64,000 bases of DNA from Paludibacteraceae bacterium. GTDB lineage: Bacteria; Bacteroidota; Bacteroidia; Bacteroidales; Paludibacteraceae. A program made the translations under genes and the position numbers. Below the pieces are notes generated by a model, which saw nothing but the letters and a program-made list of their open reading frames with translations, was not told the origin of the DNA and did no database searches. Below, piece by piece: positions 1 through 9,700 of the stretch; position 1 is the first letter of the stretch; each line of letters starts with the position of its first letter. The stretch covers positions 1 to 64,000 of the forward strand of contig JAKSKR010000002.1 of NCBI GenBank assembly GCA_024401645.1, read 5' to 3'.

Positions 1-53
1 CAAAGACCCTCTGATTAACAGTCAGATGCTCTAACCGACTGAGCTAAGGAAGA
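1..53 (-). tRNA. tRNA-Asn(GTT), 3' part cut by window edge
   Basis: The minus strand reads the acceptor 5' half, D-arm, anticodon arm with loop CTGTTAA (anticodon GTT) and variable region of a tRNA-Asn. It matches the complete copy at 101-174 base for base over the shared part. About 21 nt of the T-arm and 3' acceptor lie outside the window, so nothing suggests the gene is broken. Confidence 0.93.
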
Positions 54-100
54 ATGTGTGTTGTCTTTCCAACCGCCAAGGGAATTTCTCGCCCCCGTTG

Positions 101-174
101 CTCTTCCTTTTGGACTTGAACCAAAGACCCTCTGATTAACAGTCAGATGCTCTAACCGACTGAGCTAAGGAAGA
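101..174 (-). tRNA. tRNA-Asn(GTT)
   Basis: A complete 74-nt cloverleaf can be folded on the minus strand. The 7-bp acceptor pairs TCTTCCT with AGGAAGA, the discriminator base is G, the D-arm carries AGCTCAG, the anticodon loop is CTGTTAA (GTT, Asn), and the T-arm carries GGTTCAAGTCC. CCA is not encoded. It is the promoter-proximal member of a tandem pair; the second copy begins 47 bp downstream on the minus strand. A Bacteroidetes-type promoter at 203-233 points at it. Confidence 0.97.
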
Positions 175-202
175 ATATTTGTTTGCTTTTTCAAAAGCGA
201 TG

Positions 203-233
203 CAAAATTAAAGTAATTTTTTGAACTTTGCAA
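203..233 (-). promoter_or_regulatory. Promoter for the tRNA-Asn pair
   Basis: On the minus strand a TTGC -33-like element (230-233) is followed after 19 bp by a perfect -7 box TAATTTTG (203-210). The box lies about 29 bp upstream of the mature tRNA 5' end. The same AT-rich segment lies upstream of the divergent kinase gene, whose own best box (GAACTTTG, 223-230) is weaker. Confidence 0.55.
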
Positions 234-301
234 TATGTTAACGAGAAAAATATTCACTAAATTAGCAGAACTAATTCTTAGATAATAAAAAACAGAACTT
301 T

Positions 302-1276
302 ATGGCTAAAAAAATATTAGGTATTGGTAATGCTCTTACCGATATGTTGTGTGTACTTGATTCTGATGACATTTTGTCTTCAGCCGGCTTACCTAAAGGT
401 AGCATGCAGCTGGTTGACAAGGATGTACAGATGGGACTTTTGAAGAACTTGGAAGGCCGCGACGTAAAAAAGGCACGTGGTGGTTCTGTCCCTAATACTA
501 TTGCCGGTATTCAGCAACTTGGCTTGCAGACTGGTTTCGTTGGTCGTGTTGGTAACGATGCCGTTGGCGACTTCTTCGAGGGCGACCTTAAGGGCATTGG
601 CGTAAATTCTATGATTGTACGCGATGCCAATTTGCCTACTGGTACCTGCCTTTCTTTAATTTCGCCCGACGGCGAACGTACCATGGCTACTTGCTTGGGC
701 GCGACTGGCCAGTTCGCTGCCAATGAAATTAAGCCCGAAATGTTCGAAGGTTACGGCATCTGCCACATCGATGGTTACTTGCTTCAAAACCACGAACTCA
801 TTGAAAAGGCAATGGAGTTGGCGCACCAGGCGGGTGTCCTCATTTCACTCGACCTTGGCAGCTACAACGTGGTGGCTGACAATCTGGATTTCTTGCAGCG
901 CGTCATTCCACAGTATGCAAATGTGGTTTTTGCCAACGAAGAGGAATCGAAGGCATATACGAATAAGGAACCAGAAGAAGCTCTCGAAATATTGGCATCG
1001 CAAGTCGACTATGCCATCGTTAAGGTGGGCTCAAAGGGCTCGTTCATTAAACACAATGGCGAAAAGGTGTTTGTTAAGCCGTTGCCTAACTGCAATTGCA
1101 TAGACACTACCGGCGCTGGCGACCTTTACGCTTCTGGCTTCTTGTATGGCTTGGCTAACGACAAGAACATTGCAGAGTGCGGACGCATTGGCGCTTTGGT
1201 TTCTGGTAACGTGGTCGAAGTGGTGGGTACTACCATAGATGCTACCCGTTGGAATAACATTAAGGCAAACCTCTAA
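302..1276 (+). CDS. PfkB-family kinase, adenosine-kinase-like
   Basis: A 324-residue cytoplasmic ribokinase/PfkB-family kinase that phosphorylates a sugar or nucleoside hydroxyl with ATP. The N-terminal signature GGSVPNTIAG (about residues 61-70) is followed by a GRVGNDAVG glycine motif. The C-terminal DTTGAGDLYASGF signature carries the anion hole and the catalytic Asp of the GAGD motif. Length is normal for adenosine kinase or 2-keto-3-deoxygluconate/fructokinase-like members. The substrate cannot be fixed by eye; adenosine kinase is the common annotation for this Bacteroidales group. ATG start, no Shine-Dalgarno, gene divergent from the tRNA pair. The next gene is 58 bp downstream. Confidence 0.9.
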   Translation: MAKKILGIGNALTDMLCVLDSDDILSSAGLPKGSMQLVDKDVQMGLLKNLEGRDVKKARGGSVPNTIAGIQQLGLQTGFVGRVGNDAVGDFFEGDLKGIGVNSMIVRDANLPTGTCLSLISPDGERTMATCLGATGQFAANEIKPEMFEGYGICHIDGYLLQNHELIEKAMELAHQAGVLISLDLGSYNVVADNLDFLQRVIPQYANVVFANEEESKAYTNKEPEEALEILASQVDYAIVKVGSKGSFIKHNGEKVFVKPLPNCNCIDTTGAGDLYASGFLYGLANDKNIAECGRIGALVSGNVVEVVGTTIDATRWNNIKANL

Positions 1277-1334
1277 TGGGGTTTGCTCAATGTTTTTCTC
1301 TAATTTTGTATTTCATTAAGCTCTGTTTGTCATA

Positions 1335-1979
1335 ATGCGACTTTTTCTTATAAGCCTTTGGCTTTTTACATGTTCTTTGGTTGGCTTCTCACAAAAGTTG
1401 GAGGTAGGTACTTCGTCGAAATATTCCAATGGCGCATACCACACGACTTCTGTCTATATGGTCGATGCCCCTGTCAGCCGTCTCGATGCTGTCTTGCACG
1501 AGATTTATATGGGCATTCAGAACCAACCTACCAAGAACCTAAAGTGGCTTTGGAAGAATTTGGGACATCACGACAATGTGGAAAACGATATTGCTTTCTC
1601 GGAGCGTGGTTTTAGTTTCGATCCTGCAACCTCGAAGTACGTCCTCAAACTGGGGGTTGCCATGAAGAAGGGCGACAATCCTATGCTCTTCAACGTTGAG
1701 GGCGACATGAAGGAATTTTACAGTGGTGGTAGGAAGAACCTGCTGCTGACGGTGACGAAACGAATAAAGATTCTCGACAACGCGCGCTTCTCCATCGTTT
1801 CGGTTCCACAACCGGGCGGAAAATCGGCCATTCAGGTCAAGTCGGACCTCGATTTTGGTTGGTTCTTCAGCATGTTCTTTTCCGAAAGCCGTTACCGTTC
1901 CATCATGGAGTGGCGTATTCAGGGTCTTACCATGAACATAAAGAAAAGGGCCGAGGGCGACACTAGTAGCAACTACTAA
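1335..1979 (+). CDS. Secreted protein of unknown function
   Basis: A 214-residue protein with a clear N-terminal signal peptide (hydrophobic residues about 3-17, then GFSQK), so probably exported to the periplasm or outer membrane. The mature part has alternating beta-like stretches and ends in a basic helix-like tail (MNIKKRAEGD). There is no lipobox and no second membrane segment. I do not recognise a family. It sits between the PfkB kinase and a YciO-like gene on the same strand (60-bp gap downstream), so cotranscription is possible but suggests no function. Confidence 0.75.
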   Translation: MRLFLISLWLFTCSLVGFSQKLEVGTSSKYSNGAYHTTSVYMVDAPVSRLDAVLHEIYMGIQNQPTKNLKWLWKNLGHHDNVENDIAFSERGFSFDPATSKYVLKLGVAMKKGDNPMLFNVEGDMKEFYSGGRKNLLLTVTKRIKILDNARFSIVSVPQPGGKSAIQVKSDLDFGWFFSMFFSESRYRSIMEWRIQGLTMNIKKRAEGDTSSNY

Positions 1980-2039
1980 TTAGCTTATAGGGTAGGCCTA
2001 ATGTTATTATAGAGTGATTATTGAGAAGAAATTTAGCAA

Positions 2040-2651
2040 ATGTTAGTACGTATTTATCCCGAAAACCCTCAAGAGAGGGAAATTGATAGGGTAGTGCAAT
2101 TCCTCCGCGATGGAGGACTAGTTGTCTATCCGACCGACACGGTTTATGGCTTGGGTTGTGACATTTTCAACACCAAGGCAGTCGAAAAAATATGTTGGTA
2201 TAAGAAGATTGATCCGCGCAAGGTCAACCTCTCTTTCATCTGTTACGACCTTTCAAACATCAGTGAGTATGCCAAGGTCGACAACGACACTTTCAAACTG
2301 ATGAAGAAGAACTTGCCTGGCCCGTTCACCTTCATCCTCAACGGTAACAACAGTTTGCCGAAATTGTTCAGAAACAAGAAGACAGTGGGCATTCGTGTGC
2401 CCGACAACAACATCATCCGCCAGCTTGTAAAGGGCTTGGGTAACCCTATTCTATCTACTTCGGTTAAAGACGATTCTACCGACGAGTTGGAATACTTTAC
2501 CGACCCCGAACTCATGGAAGAGAAGATGGGGCACTTGGCCGACGTCATCATCAATGGCGGCTATGGCGAACTTAATCCGTCAACGGTGGTCGACTGCACT
2601 GGTCCCGAACCTGTAATTGTGCGTCAAGGTAAAGGCGAACTCATTTGGTAA
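2040..2651 (+). CDS. YciO/YrdC/Sua5-family protein
   Basis: A 203-residue YrdC-like domain protein. The N-terminal GGLVVYPTDTVYGLGCDIF matches the ATP/threonine pocket of the threonylcarbamoyl-AMP synthase superfamily. However, the segment after WYKKIDPRKVNLSFIC and the STSVKDDS motif (STSAN in true YrdC) look like the YciO branch. YciO resembles TsaC/YrdC, but its role in t6A tRNA modification is weak or disputed. The size matches YciO (about 206) rather than long Sua5. It is first in a tight run with two transporters: the next gene starts 9 bp after its stop. Confidence 0.85.
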   Translation: MLVRIYPENPQEREIDRVVQFLRDGGLVVYPTDTVYGLGCDIFNTKAVEKICWYKKIDPRKVNLSFICYDLSNISEYAKVDNDTFKLMKKNLPGPFTFILNGNNSLPKLFRNKKTVGIRVPDNNIIRQLVKGLGNPILSTSVKDDSTDELEYFTDPELMEEKMGHLADVIINGGYGELNPSTVVDCTGPEPVIVRQGKGELIW

Positions 2652-2660
2652 GCTAGCTTT

Positions 2661-3554
2661 ATGTGGGTTCTACTTGCATTGTGCTCGGCGTTCTTCTTGG
2701 GCATTTACGATGTGTTTAAGAAGCGTTCGCTCAATGGCAACGCTGTGTTGCCTGTCTTGTTCCTCAACGTTTTCATTTCGTCTCTCATCTTCTTGCCGGT
2801 GTTGGCACTGTCAAGAATAAGCCCCGATGTGGCTAGCAACTTGAGCATTTATGTGCCTCAAGTCGATGCCCACACGCATTTCTACATCTTCCTTAAGGCC
2901 ATATTGGTGTTAAGTTCGTGGGCTTGCGGATTCTTCGCATTGAAGCATCTGCCGGTCACCATCTTTGCTCCCATACGTGCCACACAGCCGGTTTGGACCA
3001 TTGTTGGTGCTCTGCTCATCTTTGGCGAGTCGCTTACTGGTGTGCAAGTGGCTGGTGTCAGCATCACCCTCATCTGTTTCTTCCTGTTCTCAACTGCAGG
3101 TCACCGCGAAGGCATTTATTGGAAGAATAACGTGTGGGTGTGGCTCATTGTGGCGGCAACCTTGTTGGGCGCTTGCAGTGGCTTGTACGACAAGCAGCTC
3201 CTACGCTCGTTCGACCGCATGGCAGTGCAGGTCTACAGCACGTTCTACCAGGCGGCTTTCATGTTTGTCGTCCTCATGCTAGTTTGGTTCCCAACCCGAA
3301 AGAAGAATACGCCGTTTCAGTGGCGCTGGACCATTGTGGGCATTTCGGTATTCCTTTGCATTGCCGACTATGTCTACTATAAGGCACTTTCACAGCCCGA
3401 CTCACTTATTTCCGTAGTGTCAACCATTCGCCGTTCGGGGGCTGTCATTTCATTCCTCTATGGCGCGTTCTTCTTGCACGAGAAGAATTTGCGTACCAAG
3501 GGCGTTTACTTGGCAGGCGTGTTGCTCGGTGTGGCTTTGTTGGTATTAAAATAA
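2661..3554 (+). CDS. EamA/DMT-family transporter
   Basis: A 297-residue inner-membrane protein with about ten hydrophobic helices arranged as two EamA repeats. The first half includes FFALKHLPVTIFAPIRATQPVWTI; the second has ALSQPDSLISVVSTIRRSGAVISF. This is the drug/metabolite transporter superfamily, often exporters of amino acids or metabolites; substrate unknown. It starts 9 bp after the YciO-like stop and ends 12 bp before the MATE gene, so the three are probably cotranscribed. Confidence 0.88.
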   Translation: MWVLLALCSAFFLGIYDVFKKRSLNGNAVLPVLFLNVFISSLIFLPVLALSRISPDVASNLSIYVPQVDAHTHFYIFLKAILVLSSWACGFFALKHLPVTIFAPIRATQPVWTIVGALLIFGESLTGVQVAGVSITLICFFLFSTAGHREGIYWKNNVWVWLIVAATLLGACSGLYDKQLLRSFDRMAVQVYSTFYQAAFMFVVLMLVWFPTRKKNTPFQWRWTIVGISVFLCIADYVYYKALSQPDSLISVVSTIRRSGAVISFLYGAFFLHEKNLRTKGVYLAGVLLGVALLVLK

Positions 3555-3566
3555 TCGATTTTCTCA

Positions 3567-5009
3567 ATGGCAGACGAAACTCAATCGGTAGGCAATCCCT
3601 TGCTCGATCGTGTCCGCGATGGGTTGGCCTTGTCTAGGGCGCAAAAGGTGCAGCTGGTGTTCCAGCTCAGCTTGCCCGCTATCATGGCGCAGTTGTCTAC
3701 CATTATTATGGATTACATCGATGTCAGCATGGTGGGTAGCTTGGGCGCAAACGCCTCGGCTTCCATCGGATTGGTGTCAACCAGCATCTGGCTCATTTGC
3801 GGTCTCTGTGGTTCTGTCGCGTCTGGCTTTTCGGTGCAGGTTGCGCACCTGGTTGGTGGCAACGACAACGTAAGGGCAAGGTCAGTCTTGCGCCAATCCA
3901 TTGTCACTACCTTGTGCTTCGGGGTACTCATGGCAGTTGTTGGCTGTTCCATCAGTCCCTTCTTGCCTGGCTGGCTAGGCGGCGACGCCTCCATCATAGA
4001 CGATGCTTCTAGCTACGTCTTCATTTTTTGTTTGGCATTGCCATTGCTTCAGCTAAACTGGTTGTGCAGTGCCATGCTACGTTGTAGCGGAAACATGCGT
4101 GTGCCCAGCATTCTGAATGTGCTCATGTGTGTGCTCGACGTTTTACTCAACTTCATCTTCATATTTCCAACCCGCACGGTAACGTTGTTTGGTGCCGAAT
4201 TTACGGCGCCTGGTTTTGGCTTGGGAGTGTCTGGTGCAGCGGTTGGTTCGGTGCTTGCCGAGGCTATCGTCGCGCTACTTATGTGCTATTTCCTCTGTTG
4301 CCGTTCCAATGTCATGAGGTTGTCTCACGAGAAGGGAAAGTTCACCCCAACGGCTCCGGTCTTGAAGAAGGCTCTGCATGTGGGGTTGCCTATTGGTGTT
4401 GAGCATTTCGTTATGTGCAGCGCTCACGTGGCATCTTCGGTCATCATAGCCCCATTGGGTCCGGCTGCAATTGCTGCAAATGCGTTTGGCATTGTCATTG
4501 AAAGCTTGTGCTACATGCCCGGCTATGGTATTGGCGATGCGGCTACAACCCTCATTGGCCAAAGCTTGGGCGCCAAGCGTAAGGACCTCTGTAACAGTTT
4601 TGCACGCCTTTCGGTGTTGCTGGGTGTCTTGGTCATGACTCTGCTAGCGGTGGTTATGTACATTTTTGTACCTAACCTTATGGCAATTATGTCGCCCGAT
4701 TCTGTCGTTCAGCAACTCACCATACAGGTGCTTCGCATTGAAGCGTTTGCCGAACCTATGTATGCGGCCTCTATTGTGGCCTACGGCGTGTTCGTTGGTG
4801 CAGGTGACACCTTGTTGCCTTGCTCCATGAACTTGGCAAGCATCTGGGTCGTGCGCATCCCGTTGTCTTTCTTCTTGGTGAAGTCTATGGGCTTGCCTGG
4901 TTTCTGGTTGGCAATGTGCATCGAACTCTGTTTCCGTGGTCTCATATTCCTTGTCCGCCTCTTCATCGGCAACTGGACCAAGTCGGCCCACAAGTTAGAA
5001 TCTTCCTAG
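3567..5009 (+). CDS. MATE-family efflux transporter
   Basis: A 480-residue protein with about twelve transmembrane helices in two six-helix halves, the length and layout of multidrug and toxin extrusion (MATE) transporters. The N-terminal SLPAIMAQLSTIIMDYIDVSMVG is the typical MATE first helix, with the FSVQVAHLVGG stretch following; the C-terminal half repeats the pattern. These export cationic drugs or metabolites with Na+ or H+. Substrate unknown. It follows the DMT gene by 12 bp in the same unit. Confidence 0.92.
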   Translation: MADETQSVGNPLLDRVRDGLALSRAQKVQLVFQLSLPAIMAQLSTIIMDYIDVSMVGSLGANASASIGLVSTSIWLICGLCGSVASGFSVQVAHLVGGNDNVRARSVLRQSIVTTLCFGVLMAVVGCSISPFLPGWLGGDASIIDDASSYVFIFCLALPLLQLNWLCSAMLRCSGNMRVPSILNVLMCVLDVLLNFIFIFPTRTVTLFGAEFTAPGFGLGVSGAAVGSVLAEAIVALLMCYFLCCRSNVMRLSHEKGKFTPTAPVLKKALHVGLPIGVEHFVMCSAHVASSVIIAPLGPAAIAANAFGIVIESLCYMPGYGIGDAATTLIGQSLGAKRKDLCNSFARLSVLLGVLVMTLLAVVMYIFVPNLMAIMSPDSVVQQLTIQVLRIEAFAEPMYAASIVAYGVFVGAGDTLLPCSMNLASIWVVRIPLSFFLVKSMGLPGFWLAMCIELCFRGLIFLVRLFIGNWTKSAHKLESS

Positions 5010-5092
5010 CTCACGATGGCGAAAACATGGGATAAGCGCGAAATCGATGGGAAAACAACAAAAGGGTAAAAATAGAGTATTAGGTTTACAAT

Positions 5093-5947
5093 ATGGATAA
5101 AACAATCATAAAAGGCCAGACATTCTCTGGCGAGCGTCCTTTGTTCGAGTCTCACAACTTGCGTCTCGAAGAAGTTTATATTGGTACTGGCGAATCTGCA
5201 ATTAAGGAATGTAGCGACATCGAGGCGGTGAACTGCCGTTTCGAGGGTAACTATCCTTTCTGGCACGTAAATAGATTCATTATTGATAATTGCACCTTCC
5301 TTAAAGGTGCGCGTTCTGCACTCTGGTATTCTTCTGACTTGAAGATGACCAATACGGTGATTGACGCACCGAAAATGTTCCGCGAAATGGAGAACATACA
5401 GATTGAAAACGTGCAGGTGAACGATGCCGATGAATATTTCTGGCGTTGTAACAATATTGTGGTTAAGAATTTAACCTTGCACGAAGGCACTTACCCTTTC
5501 ATGTTCTGCAACAACATAAAGGTCGACGGACTGGTTAGCGACAGCAAGTACGTATTCCAATATGTGAAGAACGTGGAAATACGCAATGCGAAAATTACGA
5601 CTAAAGATGCCCTTTGGGAGGTGGAAAACGTAACGGTTTACGATTCTGAACTCAATGGCGAGTATTTAGGGTGGCATTCAAAGAACCTTCGTCTGGTCAA
5701 TTGTCACATTACAGGCGAACAGCCTCTTTGCTATGCCGAAGACCTTGTGCTCGAGAATTGTACCTTTGGAGCCGACTGCGACCGTGCCTTCGAATATTCA
5801 ACTCTGAATGCCGACATTAGGGGCGCTATCACCAACATAAAGAATCCAAAATCGGGACGTATTGTTGCCGATTCTATCGGTTCTATCACCATCGATGCAA
5901 ACATCAAGGCGCCGGCTAACTGCATTATTGAAGAACGAAAAAAATAG
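5093..5947 (+). CDS. DUF3737 family protein
   Basis: A 284-residue protein built of short repeating beta strands (for example IQIENVQVNDADEYFWRCNN), as expected of a right-handed parallel beta-helix. It opens with IIKGQTFSGERPLFES, characteristic of DUF3737. No signal peptide or membrane helix, so it is predicted cytoplasmic. The biochemical function of the family is unknown as far as I know. ATG start 83 bp after the MATE gene. The next gene begins 7 bp after its stop, suggesting an operon. Confidence 0.88.
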   Translation: MDKTIIKGQTFSGERPLFESHNLRLEEVYIGTGESAIKECSDIEAVNCRFEGNYPFWHVNRFIIDNCTFLKGARSALWYSSDLKMTNTVIDAPKMFREMENIQIENVQVNDADEYFWRCNNIVVKNLTLHEGTYPFMFCNNIKVDGLVSDSKYVFQYVKNVEIRNAKITTKDALWEVENVTVYDSELNGEYLGWHSKNLRLVNCHITGEQPLCYAEDLVLENCTFGADCDRAFEYSTLNADIRGAITNIKNPKSGRIVADSIGSITIDANIKAPANCIIEERKK

Positions 5948-5954
5948 TTTGTGT

Positions 5955-6608
5955 ATGTTTTATTCCGTAATCTTACTGGTTCGTGATCCTGCGATAAGCC
6001 GTTTTGCCTTAATTGCCGTAGGTTTTTTACTCTTTGCCATTGTTGTGGGATCTGTGGTTGGTATGATAATTAACCGAAAGAACCCCAAGACAAAGTTCGA
6101 TGAACAAATATCTCAACCCTCACTTTCTTCTGTCGTTAGTGGCGTTGTTTCTGGCCCTACAGGAAAGGCTGGTGGAATCAATGCCAACAATGTGACTGGC
6201 TATTTAAGTGTTGAAGGAAGGCGCACTAAACATTGCCAGGCGGTAGCGGGCGTATTTGCACACATTTTCCAAAAGTTCAATTGCTTCAACAGGCAAACAG
6301 TTAACGCATCGCGCAAGACAATTGTTTCAAATTTCATGACGGTTAAAAGCACGACCGATGCTATGGCGTTTATGCAGAGACTCTTGGGACATGCGCCAGT
6401 CAATACAGATGCCTATTTGCAGATGGCGGCCGATGTGTGTAACGATAAACAGCGTTCTGTTTTGGCAAATTCTATATGTTCGGTATTTGGCCGTAAACTC
6501 AATGCGGAGGAATGGAAAATCATAGCCGATGTTTTAGATGCAATTAAAGTCTCTGCAGACGAAAAGGCCGCACTCCAGCAAAGGTACTCAACCGTAGCCA
6601 CTGATTAG
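5955..6608 (+). CDS. Membrane-anchored protein with TerB/DjlA-like helical domain
   Basis: A 217-residue protein. The frame is open further upstream, but the ATG at 5955 gives a 7-bp gap instead of a long overlap and places the single transmembrane helix (about residues 15-37) at the N-terminus. After a linker rich in Ser/Gly/Val, residues about 78-210 are helical. They contain two segments (FAHIFQKFNCFNRQTVNAS and AEEWKIIADVLDAIKVSADE) spaced like the two halves of TerB/DjlA-N domains. That assignment is my inference from pattern, not a known family hit. It may be cotranscribed with the DUF3737 gene. Confidence 0.7.
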   Translation: MFYSVILLVRDPAISRFALIAVGFLLFAIVVGSVVGMIINRKNPKTKFDEQISQPSLSSVVSGVVSGPTGKAGGINANNVTGYLSVEGRRTKHCQAVAGVFAHIFQKFNCFNRQTVNASRKTIVSNFMTVKSTTDAMAFMQRLLGHAPVNTDAYLQMAADVCNDKQRSVLANSICSVFGRKLNAEEWKIIADVLDAIKVSADEKAALQQRYSTVATD

Positions 6609-6677
6609 GAGAAGGCTTTTCTGCTCTCGGTTAATAACTTATTTCCGGAAAAGTGCTTGTAAATGACACGTTTGTCG

Positions 6678-6685
6678 TAAATTTG
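6678..6685 (+). promoter_or_regulatory. -7 box upstream of the CotH-like gene
   Basis: TAAATTTG matches the Bacteroidetes -7 consensus and lies 45 bp upstream of the ATG at 6731. A CTTG at 18-bp spacing is the best -33 candidate and is weak. Confidence 0.45.
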
Positions 6686-6730
6686 CACATTCTAACTCGA
6701 AATAGGGTGCTATTTCTGTGATGCAATTTT

Positions 6731-9700
6731 ATGAAGTATATTTTTGAATTGAGATTTTTGTGTGTACTTGTTTCGTTTCTAACTTGTTTTAATGCATTTT
6801 CTGCAGAAGAACTATGTCCACACGAATTTGTTACCGATACGGTAAAAGCTTCTTGTACCAAGGCTGGACTCATCAGCTCGGTTTGTTCCCTGTGTGGCTA
6901 TAAGGAACAAATTGAATTGGAAGCCAAGGGACACAACTACGAACGTACCGAACATAAGTCGGCAACCTGCCTTAAAACAGGCCTCGATACTTACGTTTGT
7001 AGTCGTTGCGACGCTTCTTACCTCGATACCCTTGCTCCTAAAGGACACAACTACGAACGTACCGAACATAAGTCGGCAACCTGCCTTAAAACAGGTCTCG
7101 ATACCTATGTTTGTAGCCGTTGCGAAGATTCTTACCTCGACACCATTCCGGCTAAAGGCCATAACTATGTAAGTAAGGTGGTTGAACCTACCTTGCAAGA
7201 CTCTGGTTACACCAAGCACACTTGCAGCCGTTGCGAAGATTCTTACATCGATAGCATTGTACCCAAACTCGACATTAAGGACTACTATGCGTTGAAGCTT
7301 AACGAGGTAATGCCTTGCAACACCTCCACCATCATAAACAAAGACGATTACAACTTTGTGGGTTATCTCGAAATCTATAACCCTACAACCCATACCATCA
7401 ATCTTCAGAACTGTGTTTTGACTCACTACAAGATGAAGTCTACTGGCGAATACGAAGAAAAGTGGGTTTGGGAAATAGATAAGTCGCTTAAGGTTAGCGC
7501 CAATGGTTATACCCTTTTGTGGATGGACGAGACCACAAGGTCGGGCCATGCTCCATATAAACTCGATCCTGACGGCGGTTACCTTACATTAAGGGCTGAA
7601 GGTGTTCTTGTTGACTCTTTGGCATATGGCGAGGCCGACGTTCATGTGGCTTTCGGTCGTTATGGCGAAACAACAGGTTTAATGGAGCCTTCTCCTGGCG
7701 CCGAAAACACACCTGTTTATACCAACCGATGCAGTAAACCGGTGTTTAGCCAGACGCCTGGCGTATTGAACACTTCAATATCTCTCGTGTTGACATCAAA
7801 GACGGAAGGCGCGTCCATCTACTATACAACCGATGGCACTCAACCTTCTGCAACTAATGGTAAGCTCTACACTGCTGCTATATCGGTAGCTGCAAATGCC
7901 AACATCAGAGCCATTGCTTATAAGAATGGCATGTTGCCTAGTAAGATTACGACTGGCTCGTACATCTTTATGGATGCTGCACACTCAAAGTGTAATGGCT
8001 TCACTGTTCCTATCGTCTCTATTACCATCGACAAACTTTACTACGACGACTCTAAATATGGTATGTTCGTTGTGGGCTCTAATGGTGTGCAGGGCGAAAA
8101 GGACTGCCAAAGCGAGTGGGCTAACTACAACCGCGATTGGAAACGTCCGCTTAACTTCGAATACTTTGTCGATGGTAAGCAGGTGGTTTCACAAGAGGTG
8201 GAATCGGCCATAGAGGGTGGTTGCTCTCGTAACGAGAAGATCAAGTCTATCTCACTTAAGACTTCTAAAAAGACCGGCAAGAGCAAGTACGATTATACGT
8301 TCTTCGACTGTAAGCCAAACGTTAAGCACCAGACCCTTCACTTGCGTAATGGAGGAACTGCTTTCTCTTGCATTCCTTTCCGCGATGGCCTGATGCAGAC
8401 TTTCACGCACGGCATGAACATCGACTACCAAGCCTACCAGCCGGTTGCTTACTACTTGAATGGTAAGTACATTGGCTTGATGGGACTTAACGAAAGAACC
8501 AATGCCGACTATGTGAAGGCCAACTACGGTTACGAAGACGAGGAAATTGACCTCATCTCTATTTCGGACCAGACTGGCATTAAGGCTTCGAAGGGCGACA
8601 AGGTGGCTTATAACGAATTGGTCAGCTACTTGAACGATAACGATCCTAAAACAACCGACGGTTACTACGAAGAGGCTTGTAAGAGAATGGATATGGACGA
8701 GTACATCGACTATAACATCTTCCAACAGTTCATCGTTAACACCGACTGGCCTGGTAACAACACCAAAATTTGGAGAGCTAAAGACGGTGGACGTTTCCGT
8801 TGGATTCTCTACGATACCGATTTCGGTTTTGGCTTGTGTGGTTATAGTTGGCTAAACTCTTCCGACCGTAATATGATTGAATGGTGTAAGGGTTACGATG
8901 GCTCTTGGGCTAACCAACAGACGTGGATGGTCGACATCTTCAAGCCGCTTTCTAAAAATCCTGATTTTAAGAAGAAGTTCACCACCAAGTACCTCATCAA
9001 CTTGGCAGATCGTTTTAGCGAAGAGAACATCAACCATGTATTTGATAGCATTATCGACTTGGTTAGCGACGAATTCTGTGCTTCGGGTGGTGACGATAGT
9101 CGTTTGTCGTCTATGCGTAAATTCGCACTCGAAAGACCTAAAAACATCTATAAGCATTTGAAGTATTATGTCGATGGCGACTCTGTTGTCAACTTCTCAA
9201 TTAATAGTGATGTCGATGGCGCTGTCTTTGCTCTTAACGGCGAAAAGATAAACAACTTCAACGGTAAGTACATTGCCGGCTACGATTTCGACATTCAAGC
9301 CTATGCGCCTGCTGGTTATAAGTTCGTGGGTTGGGAAATTTCAGACTCTTCAAGCATCAAGTCGCTTGCTACTTCTGGTGCGAAGGAAGCCTATGTGCCT
9401 GGCACAATGTCTGGAACCTTGAAGAAGAGTGTTAATATATGGGCCATCTTCAAGAAGTGCGACGAGGCTCTTCCTACCCTAGTCATCAACGAGGTGTGTG
9501 CTAGTAGCGACTCTAAATCGGCCAATGCCGACGATTACCATTCTTACCCAGACTGGATTGAGCTGTACAACTATGGTGAAAAAGACATCGACTTGTCTGG
9601 TTTCATTATTACCAACAGCAAGAACAACATGGTTTCTCAATTGCCGCTCAATAGCAACATGATTATTAAGGCTGGCGGTTACAAGGTTTTGTGGGCGAAG

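Noticed and set aside
6812..7549. Antisense frame of 245 codons opposite the CotH-like gene
   Set aside because: It is a shadow of the biased codon use and repeats of the sense gene; no promoter.
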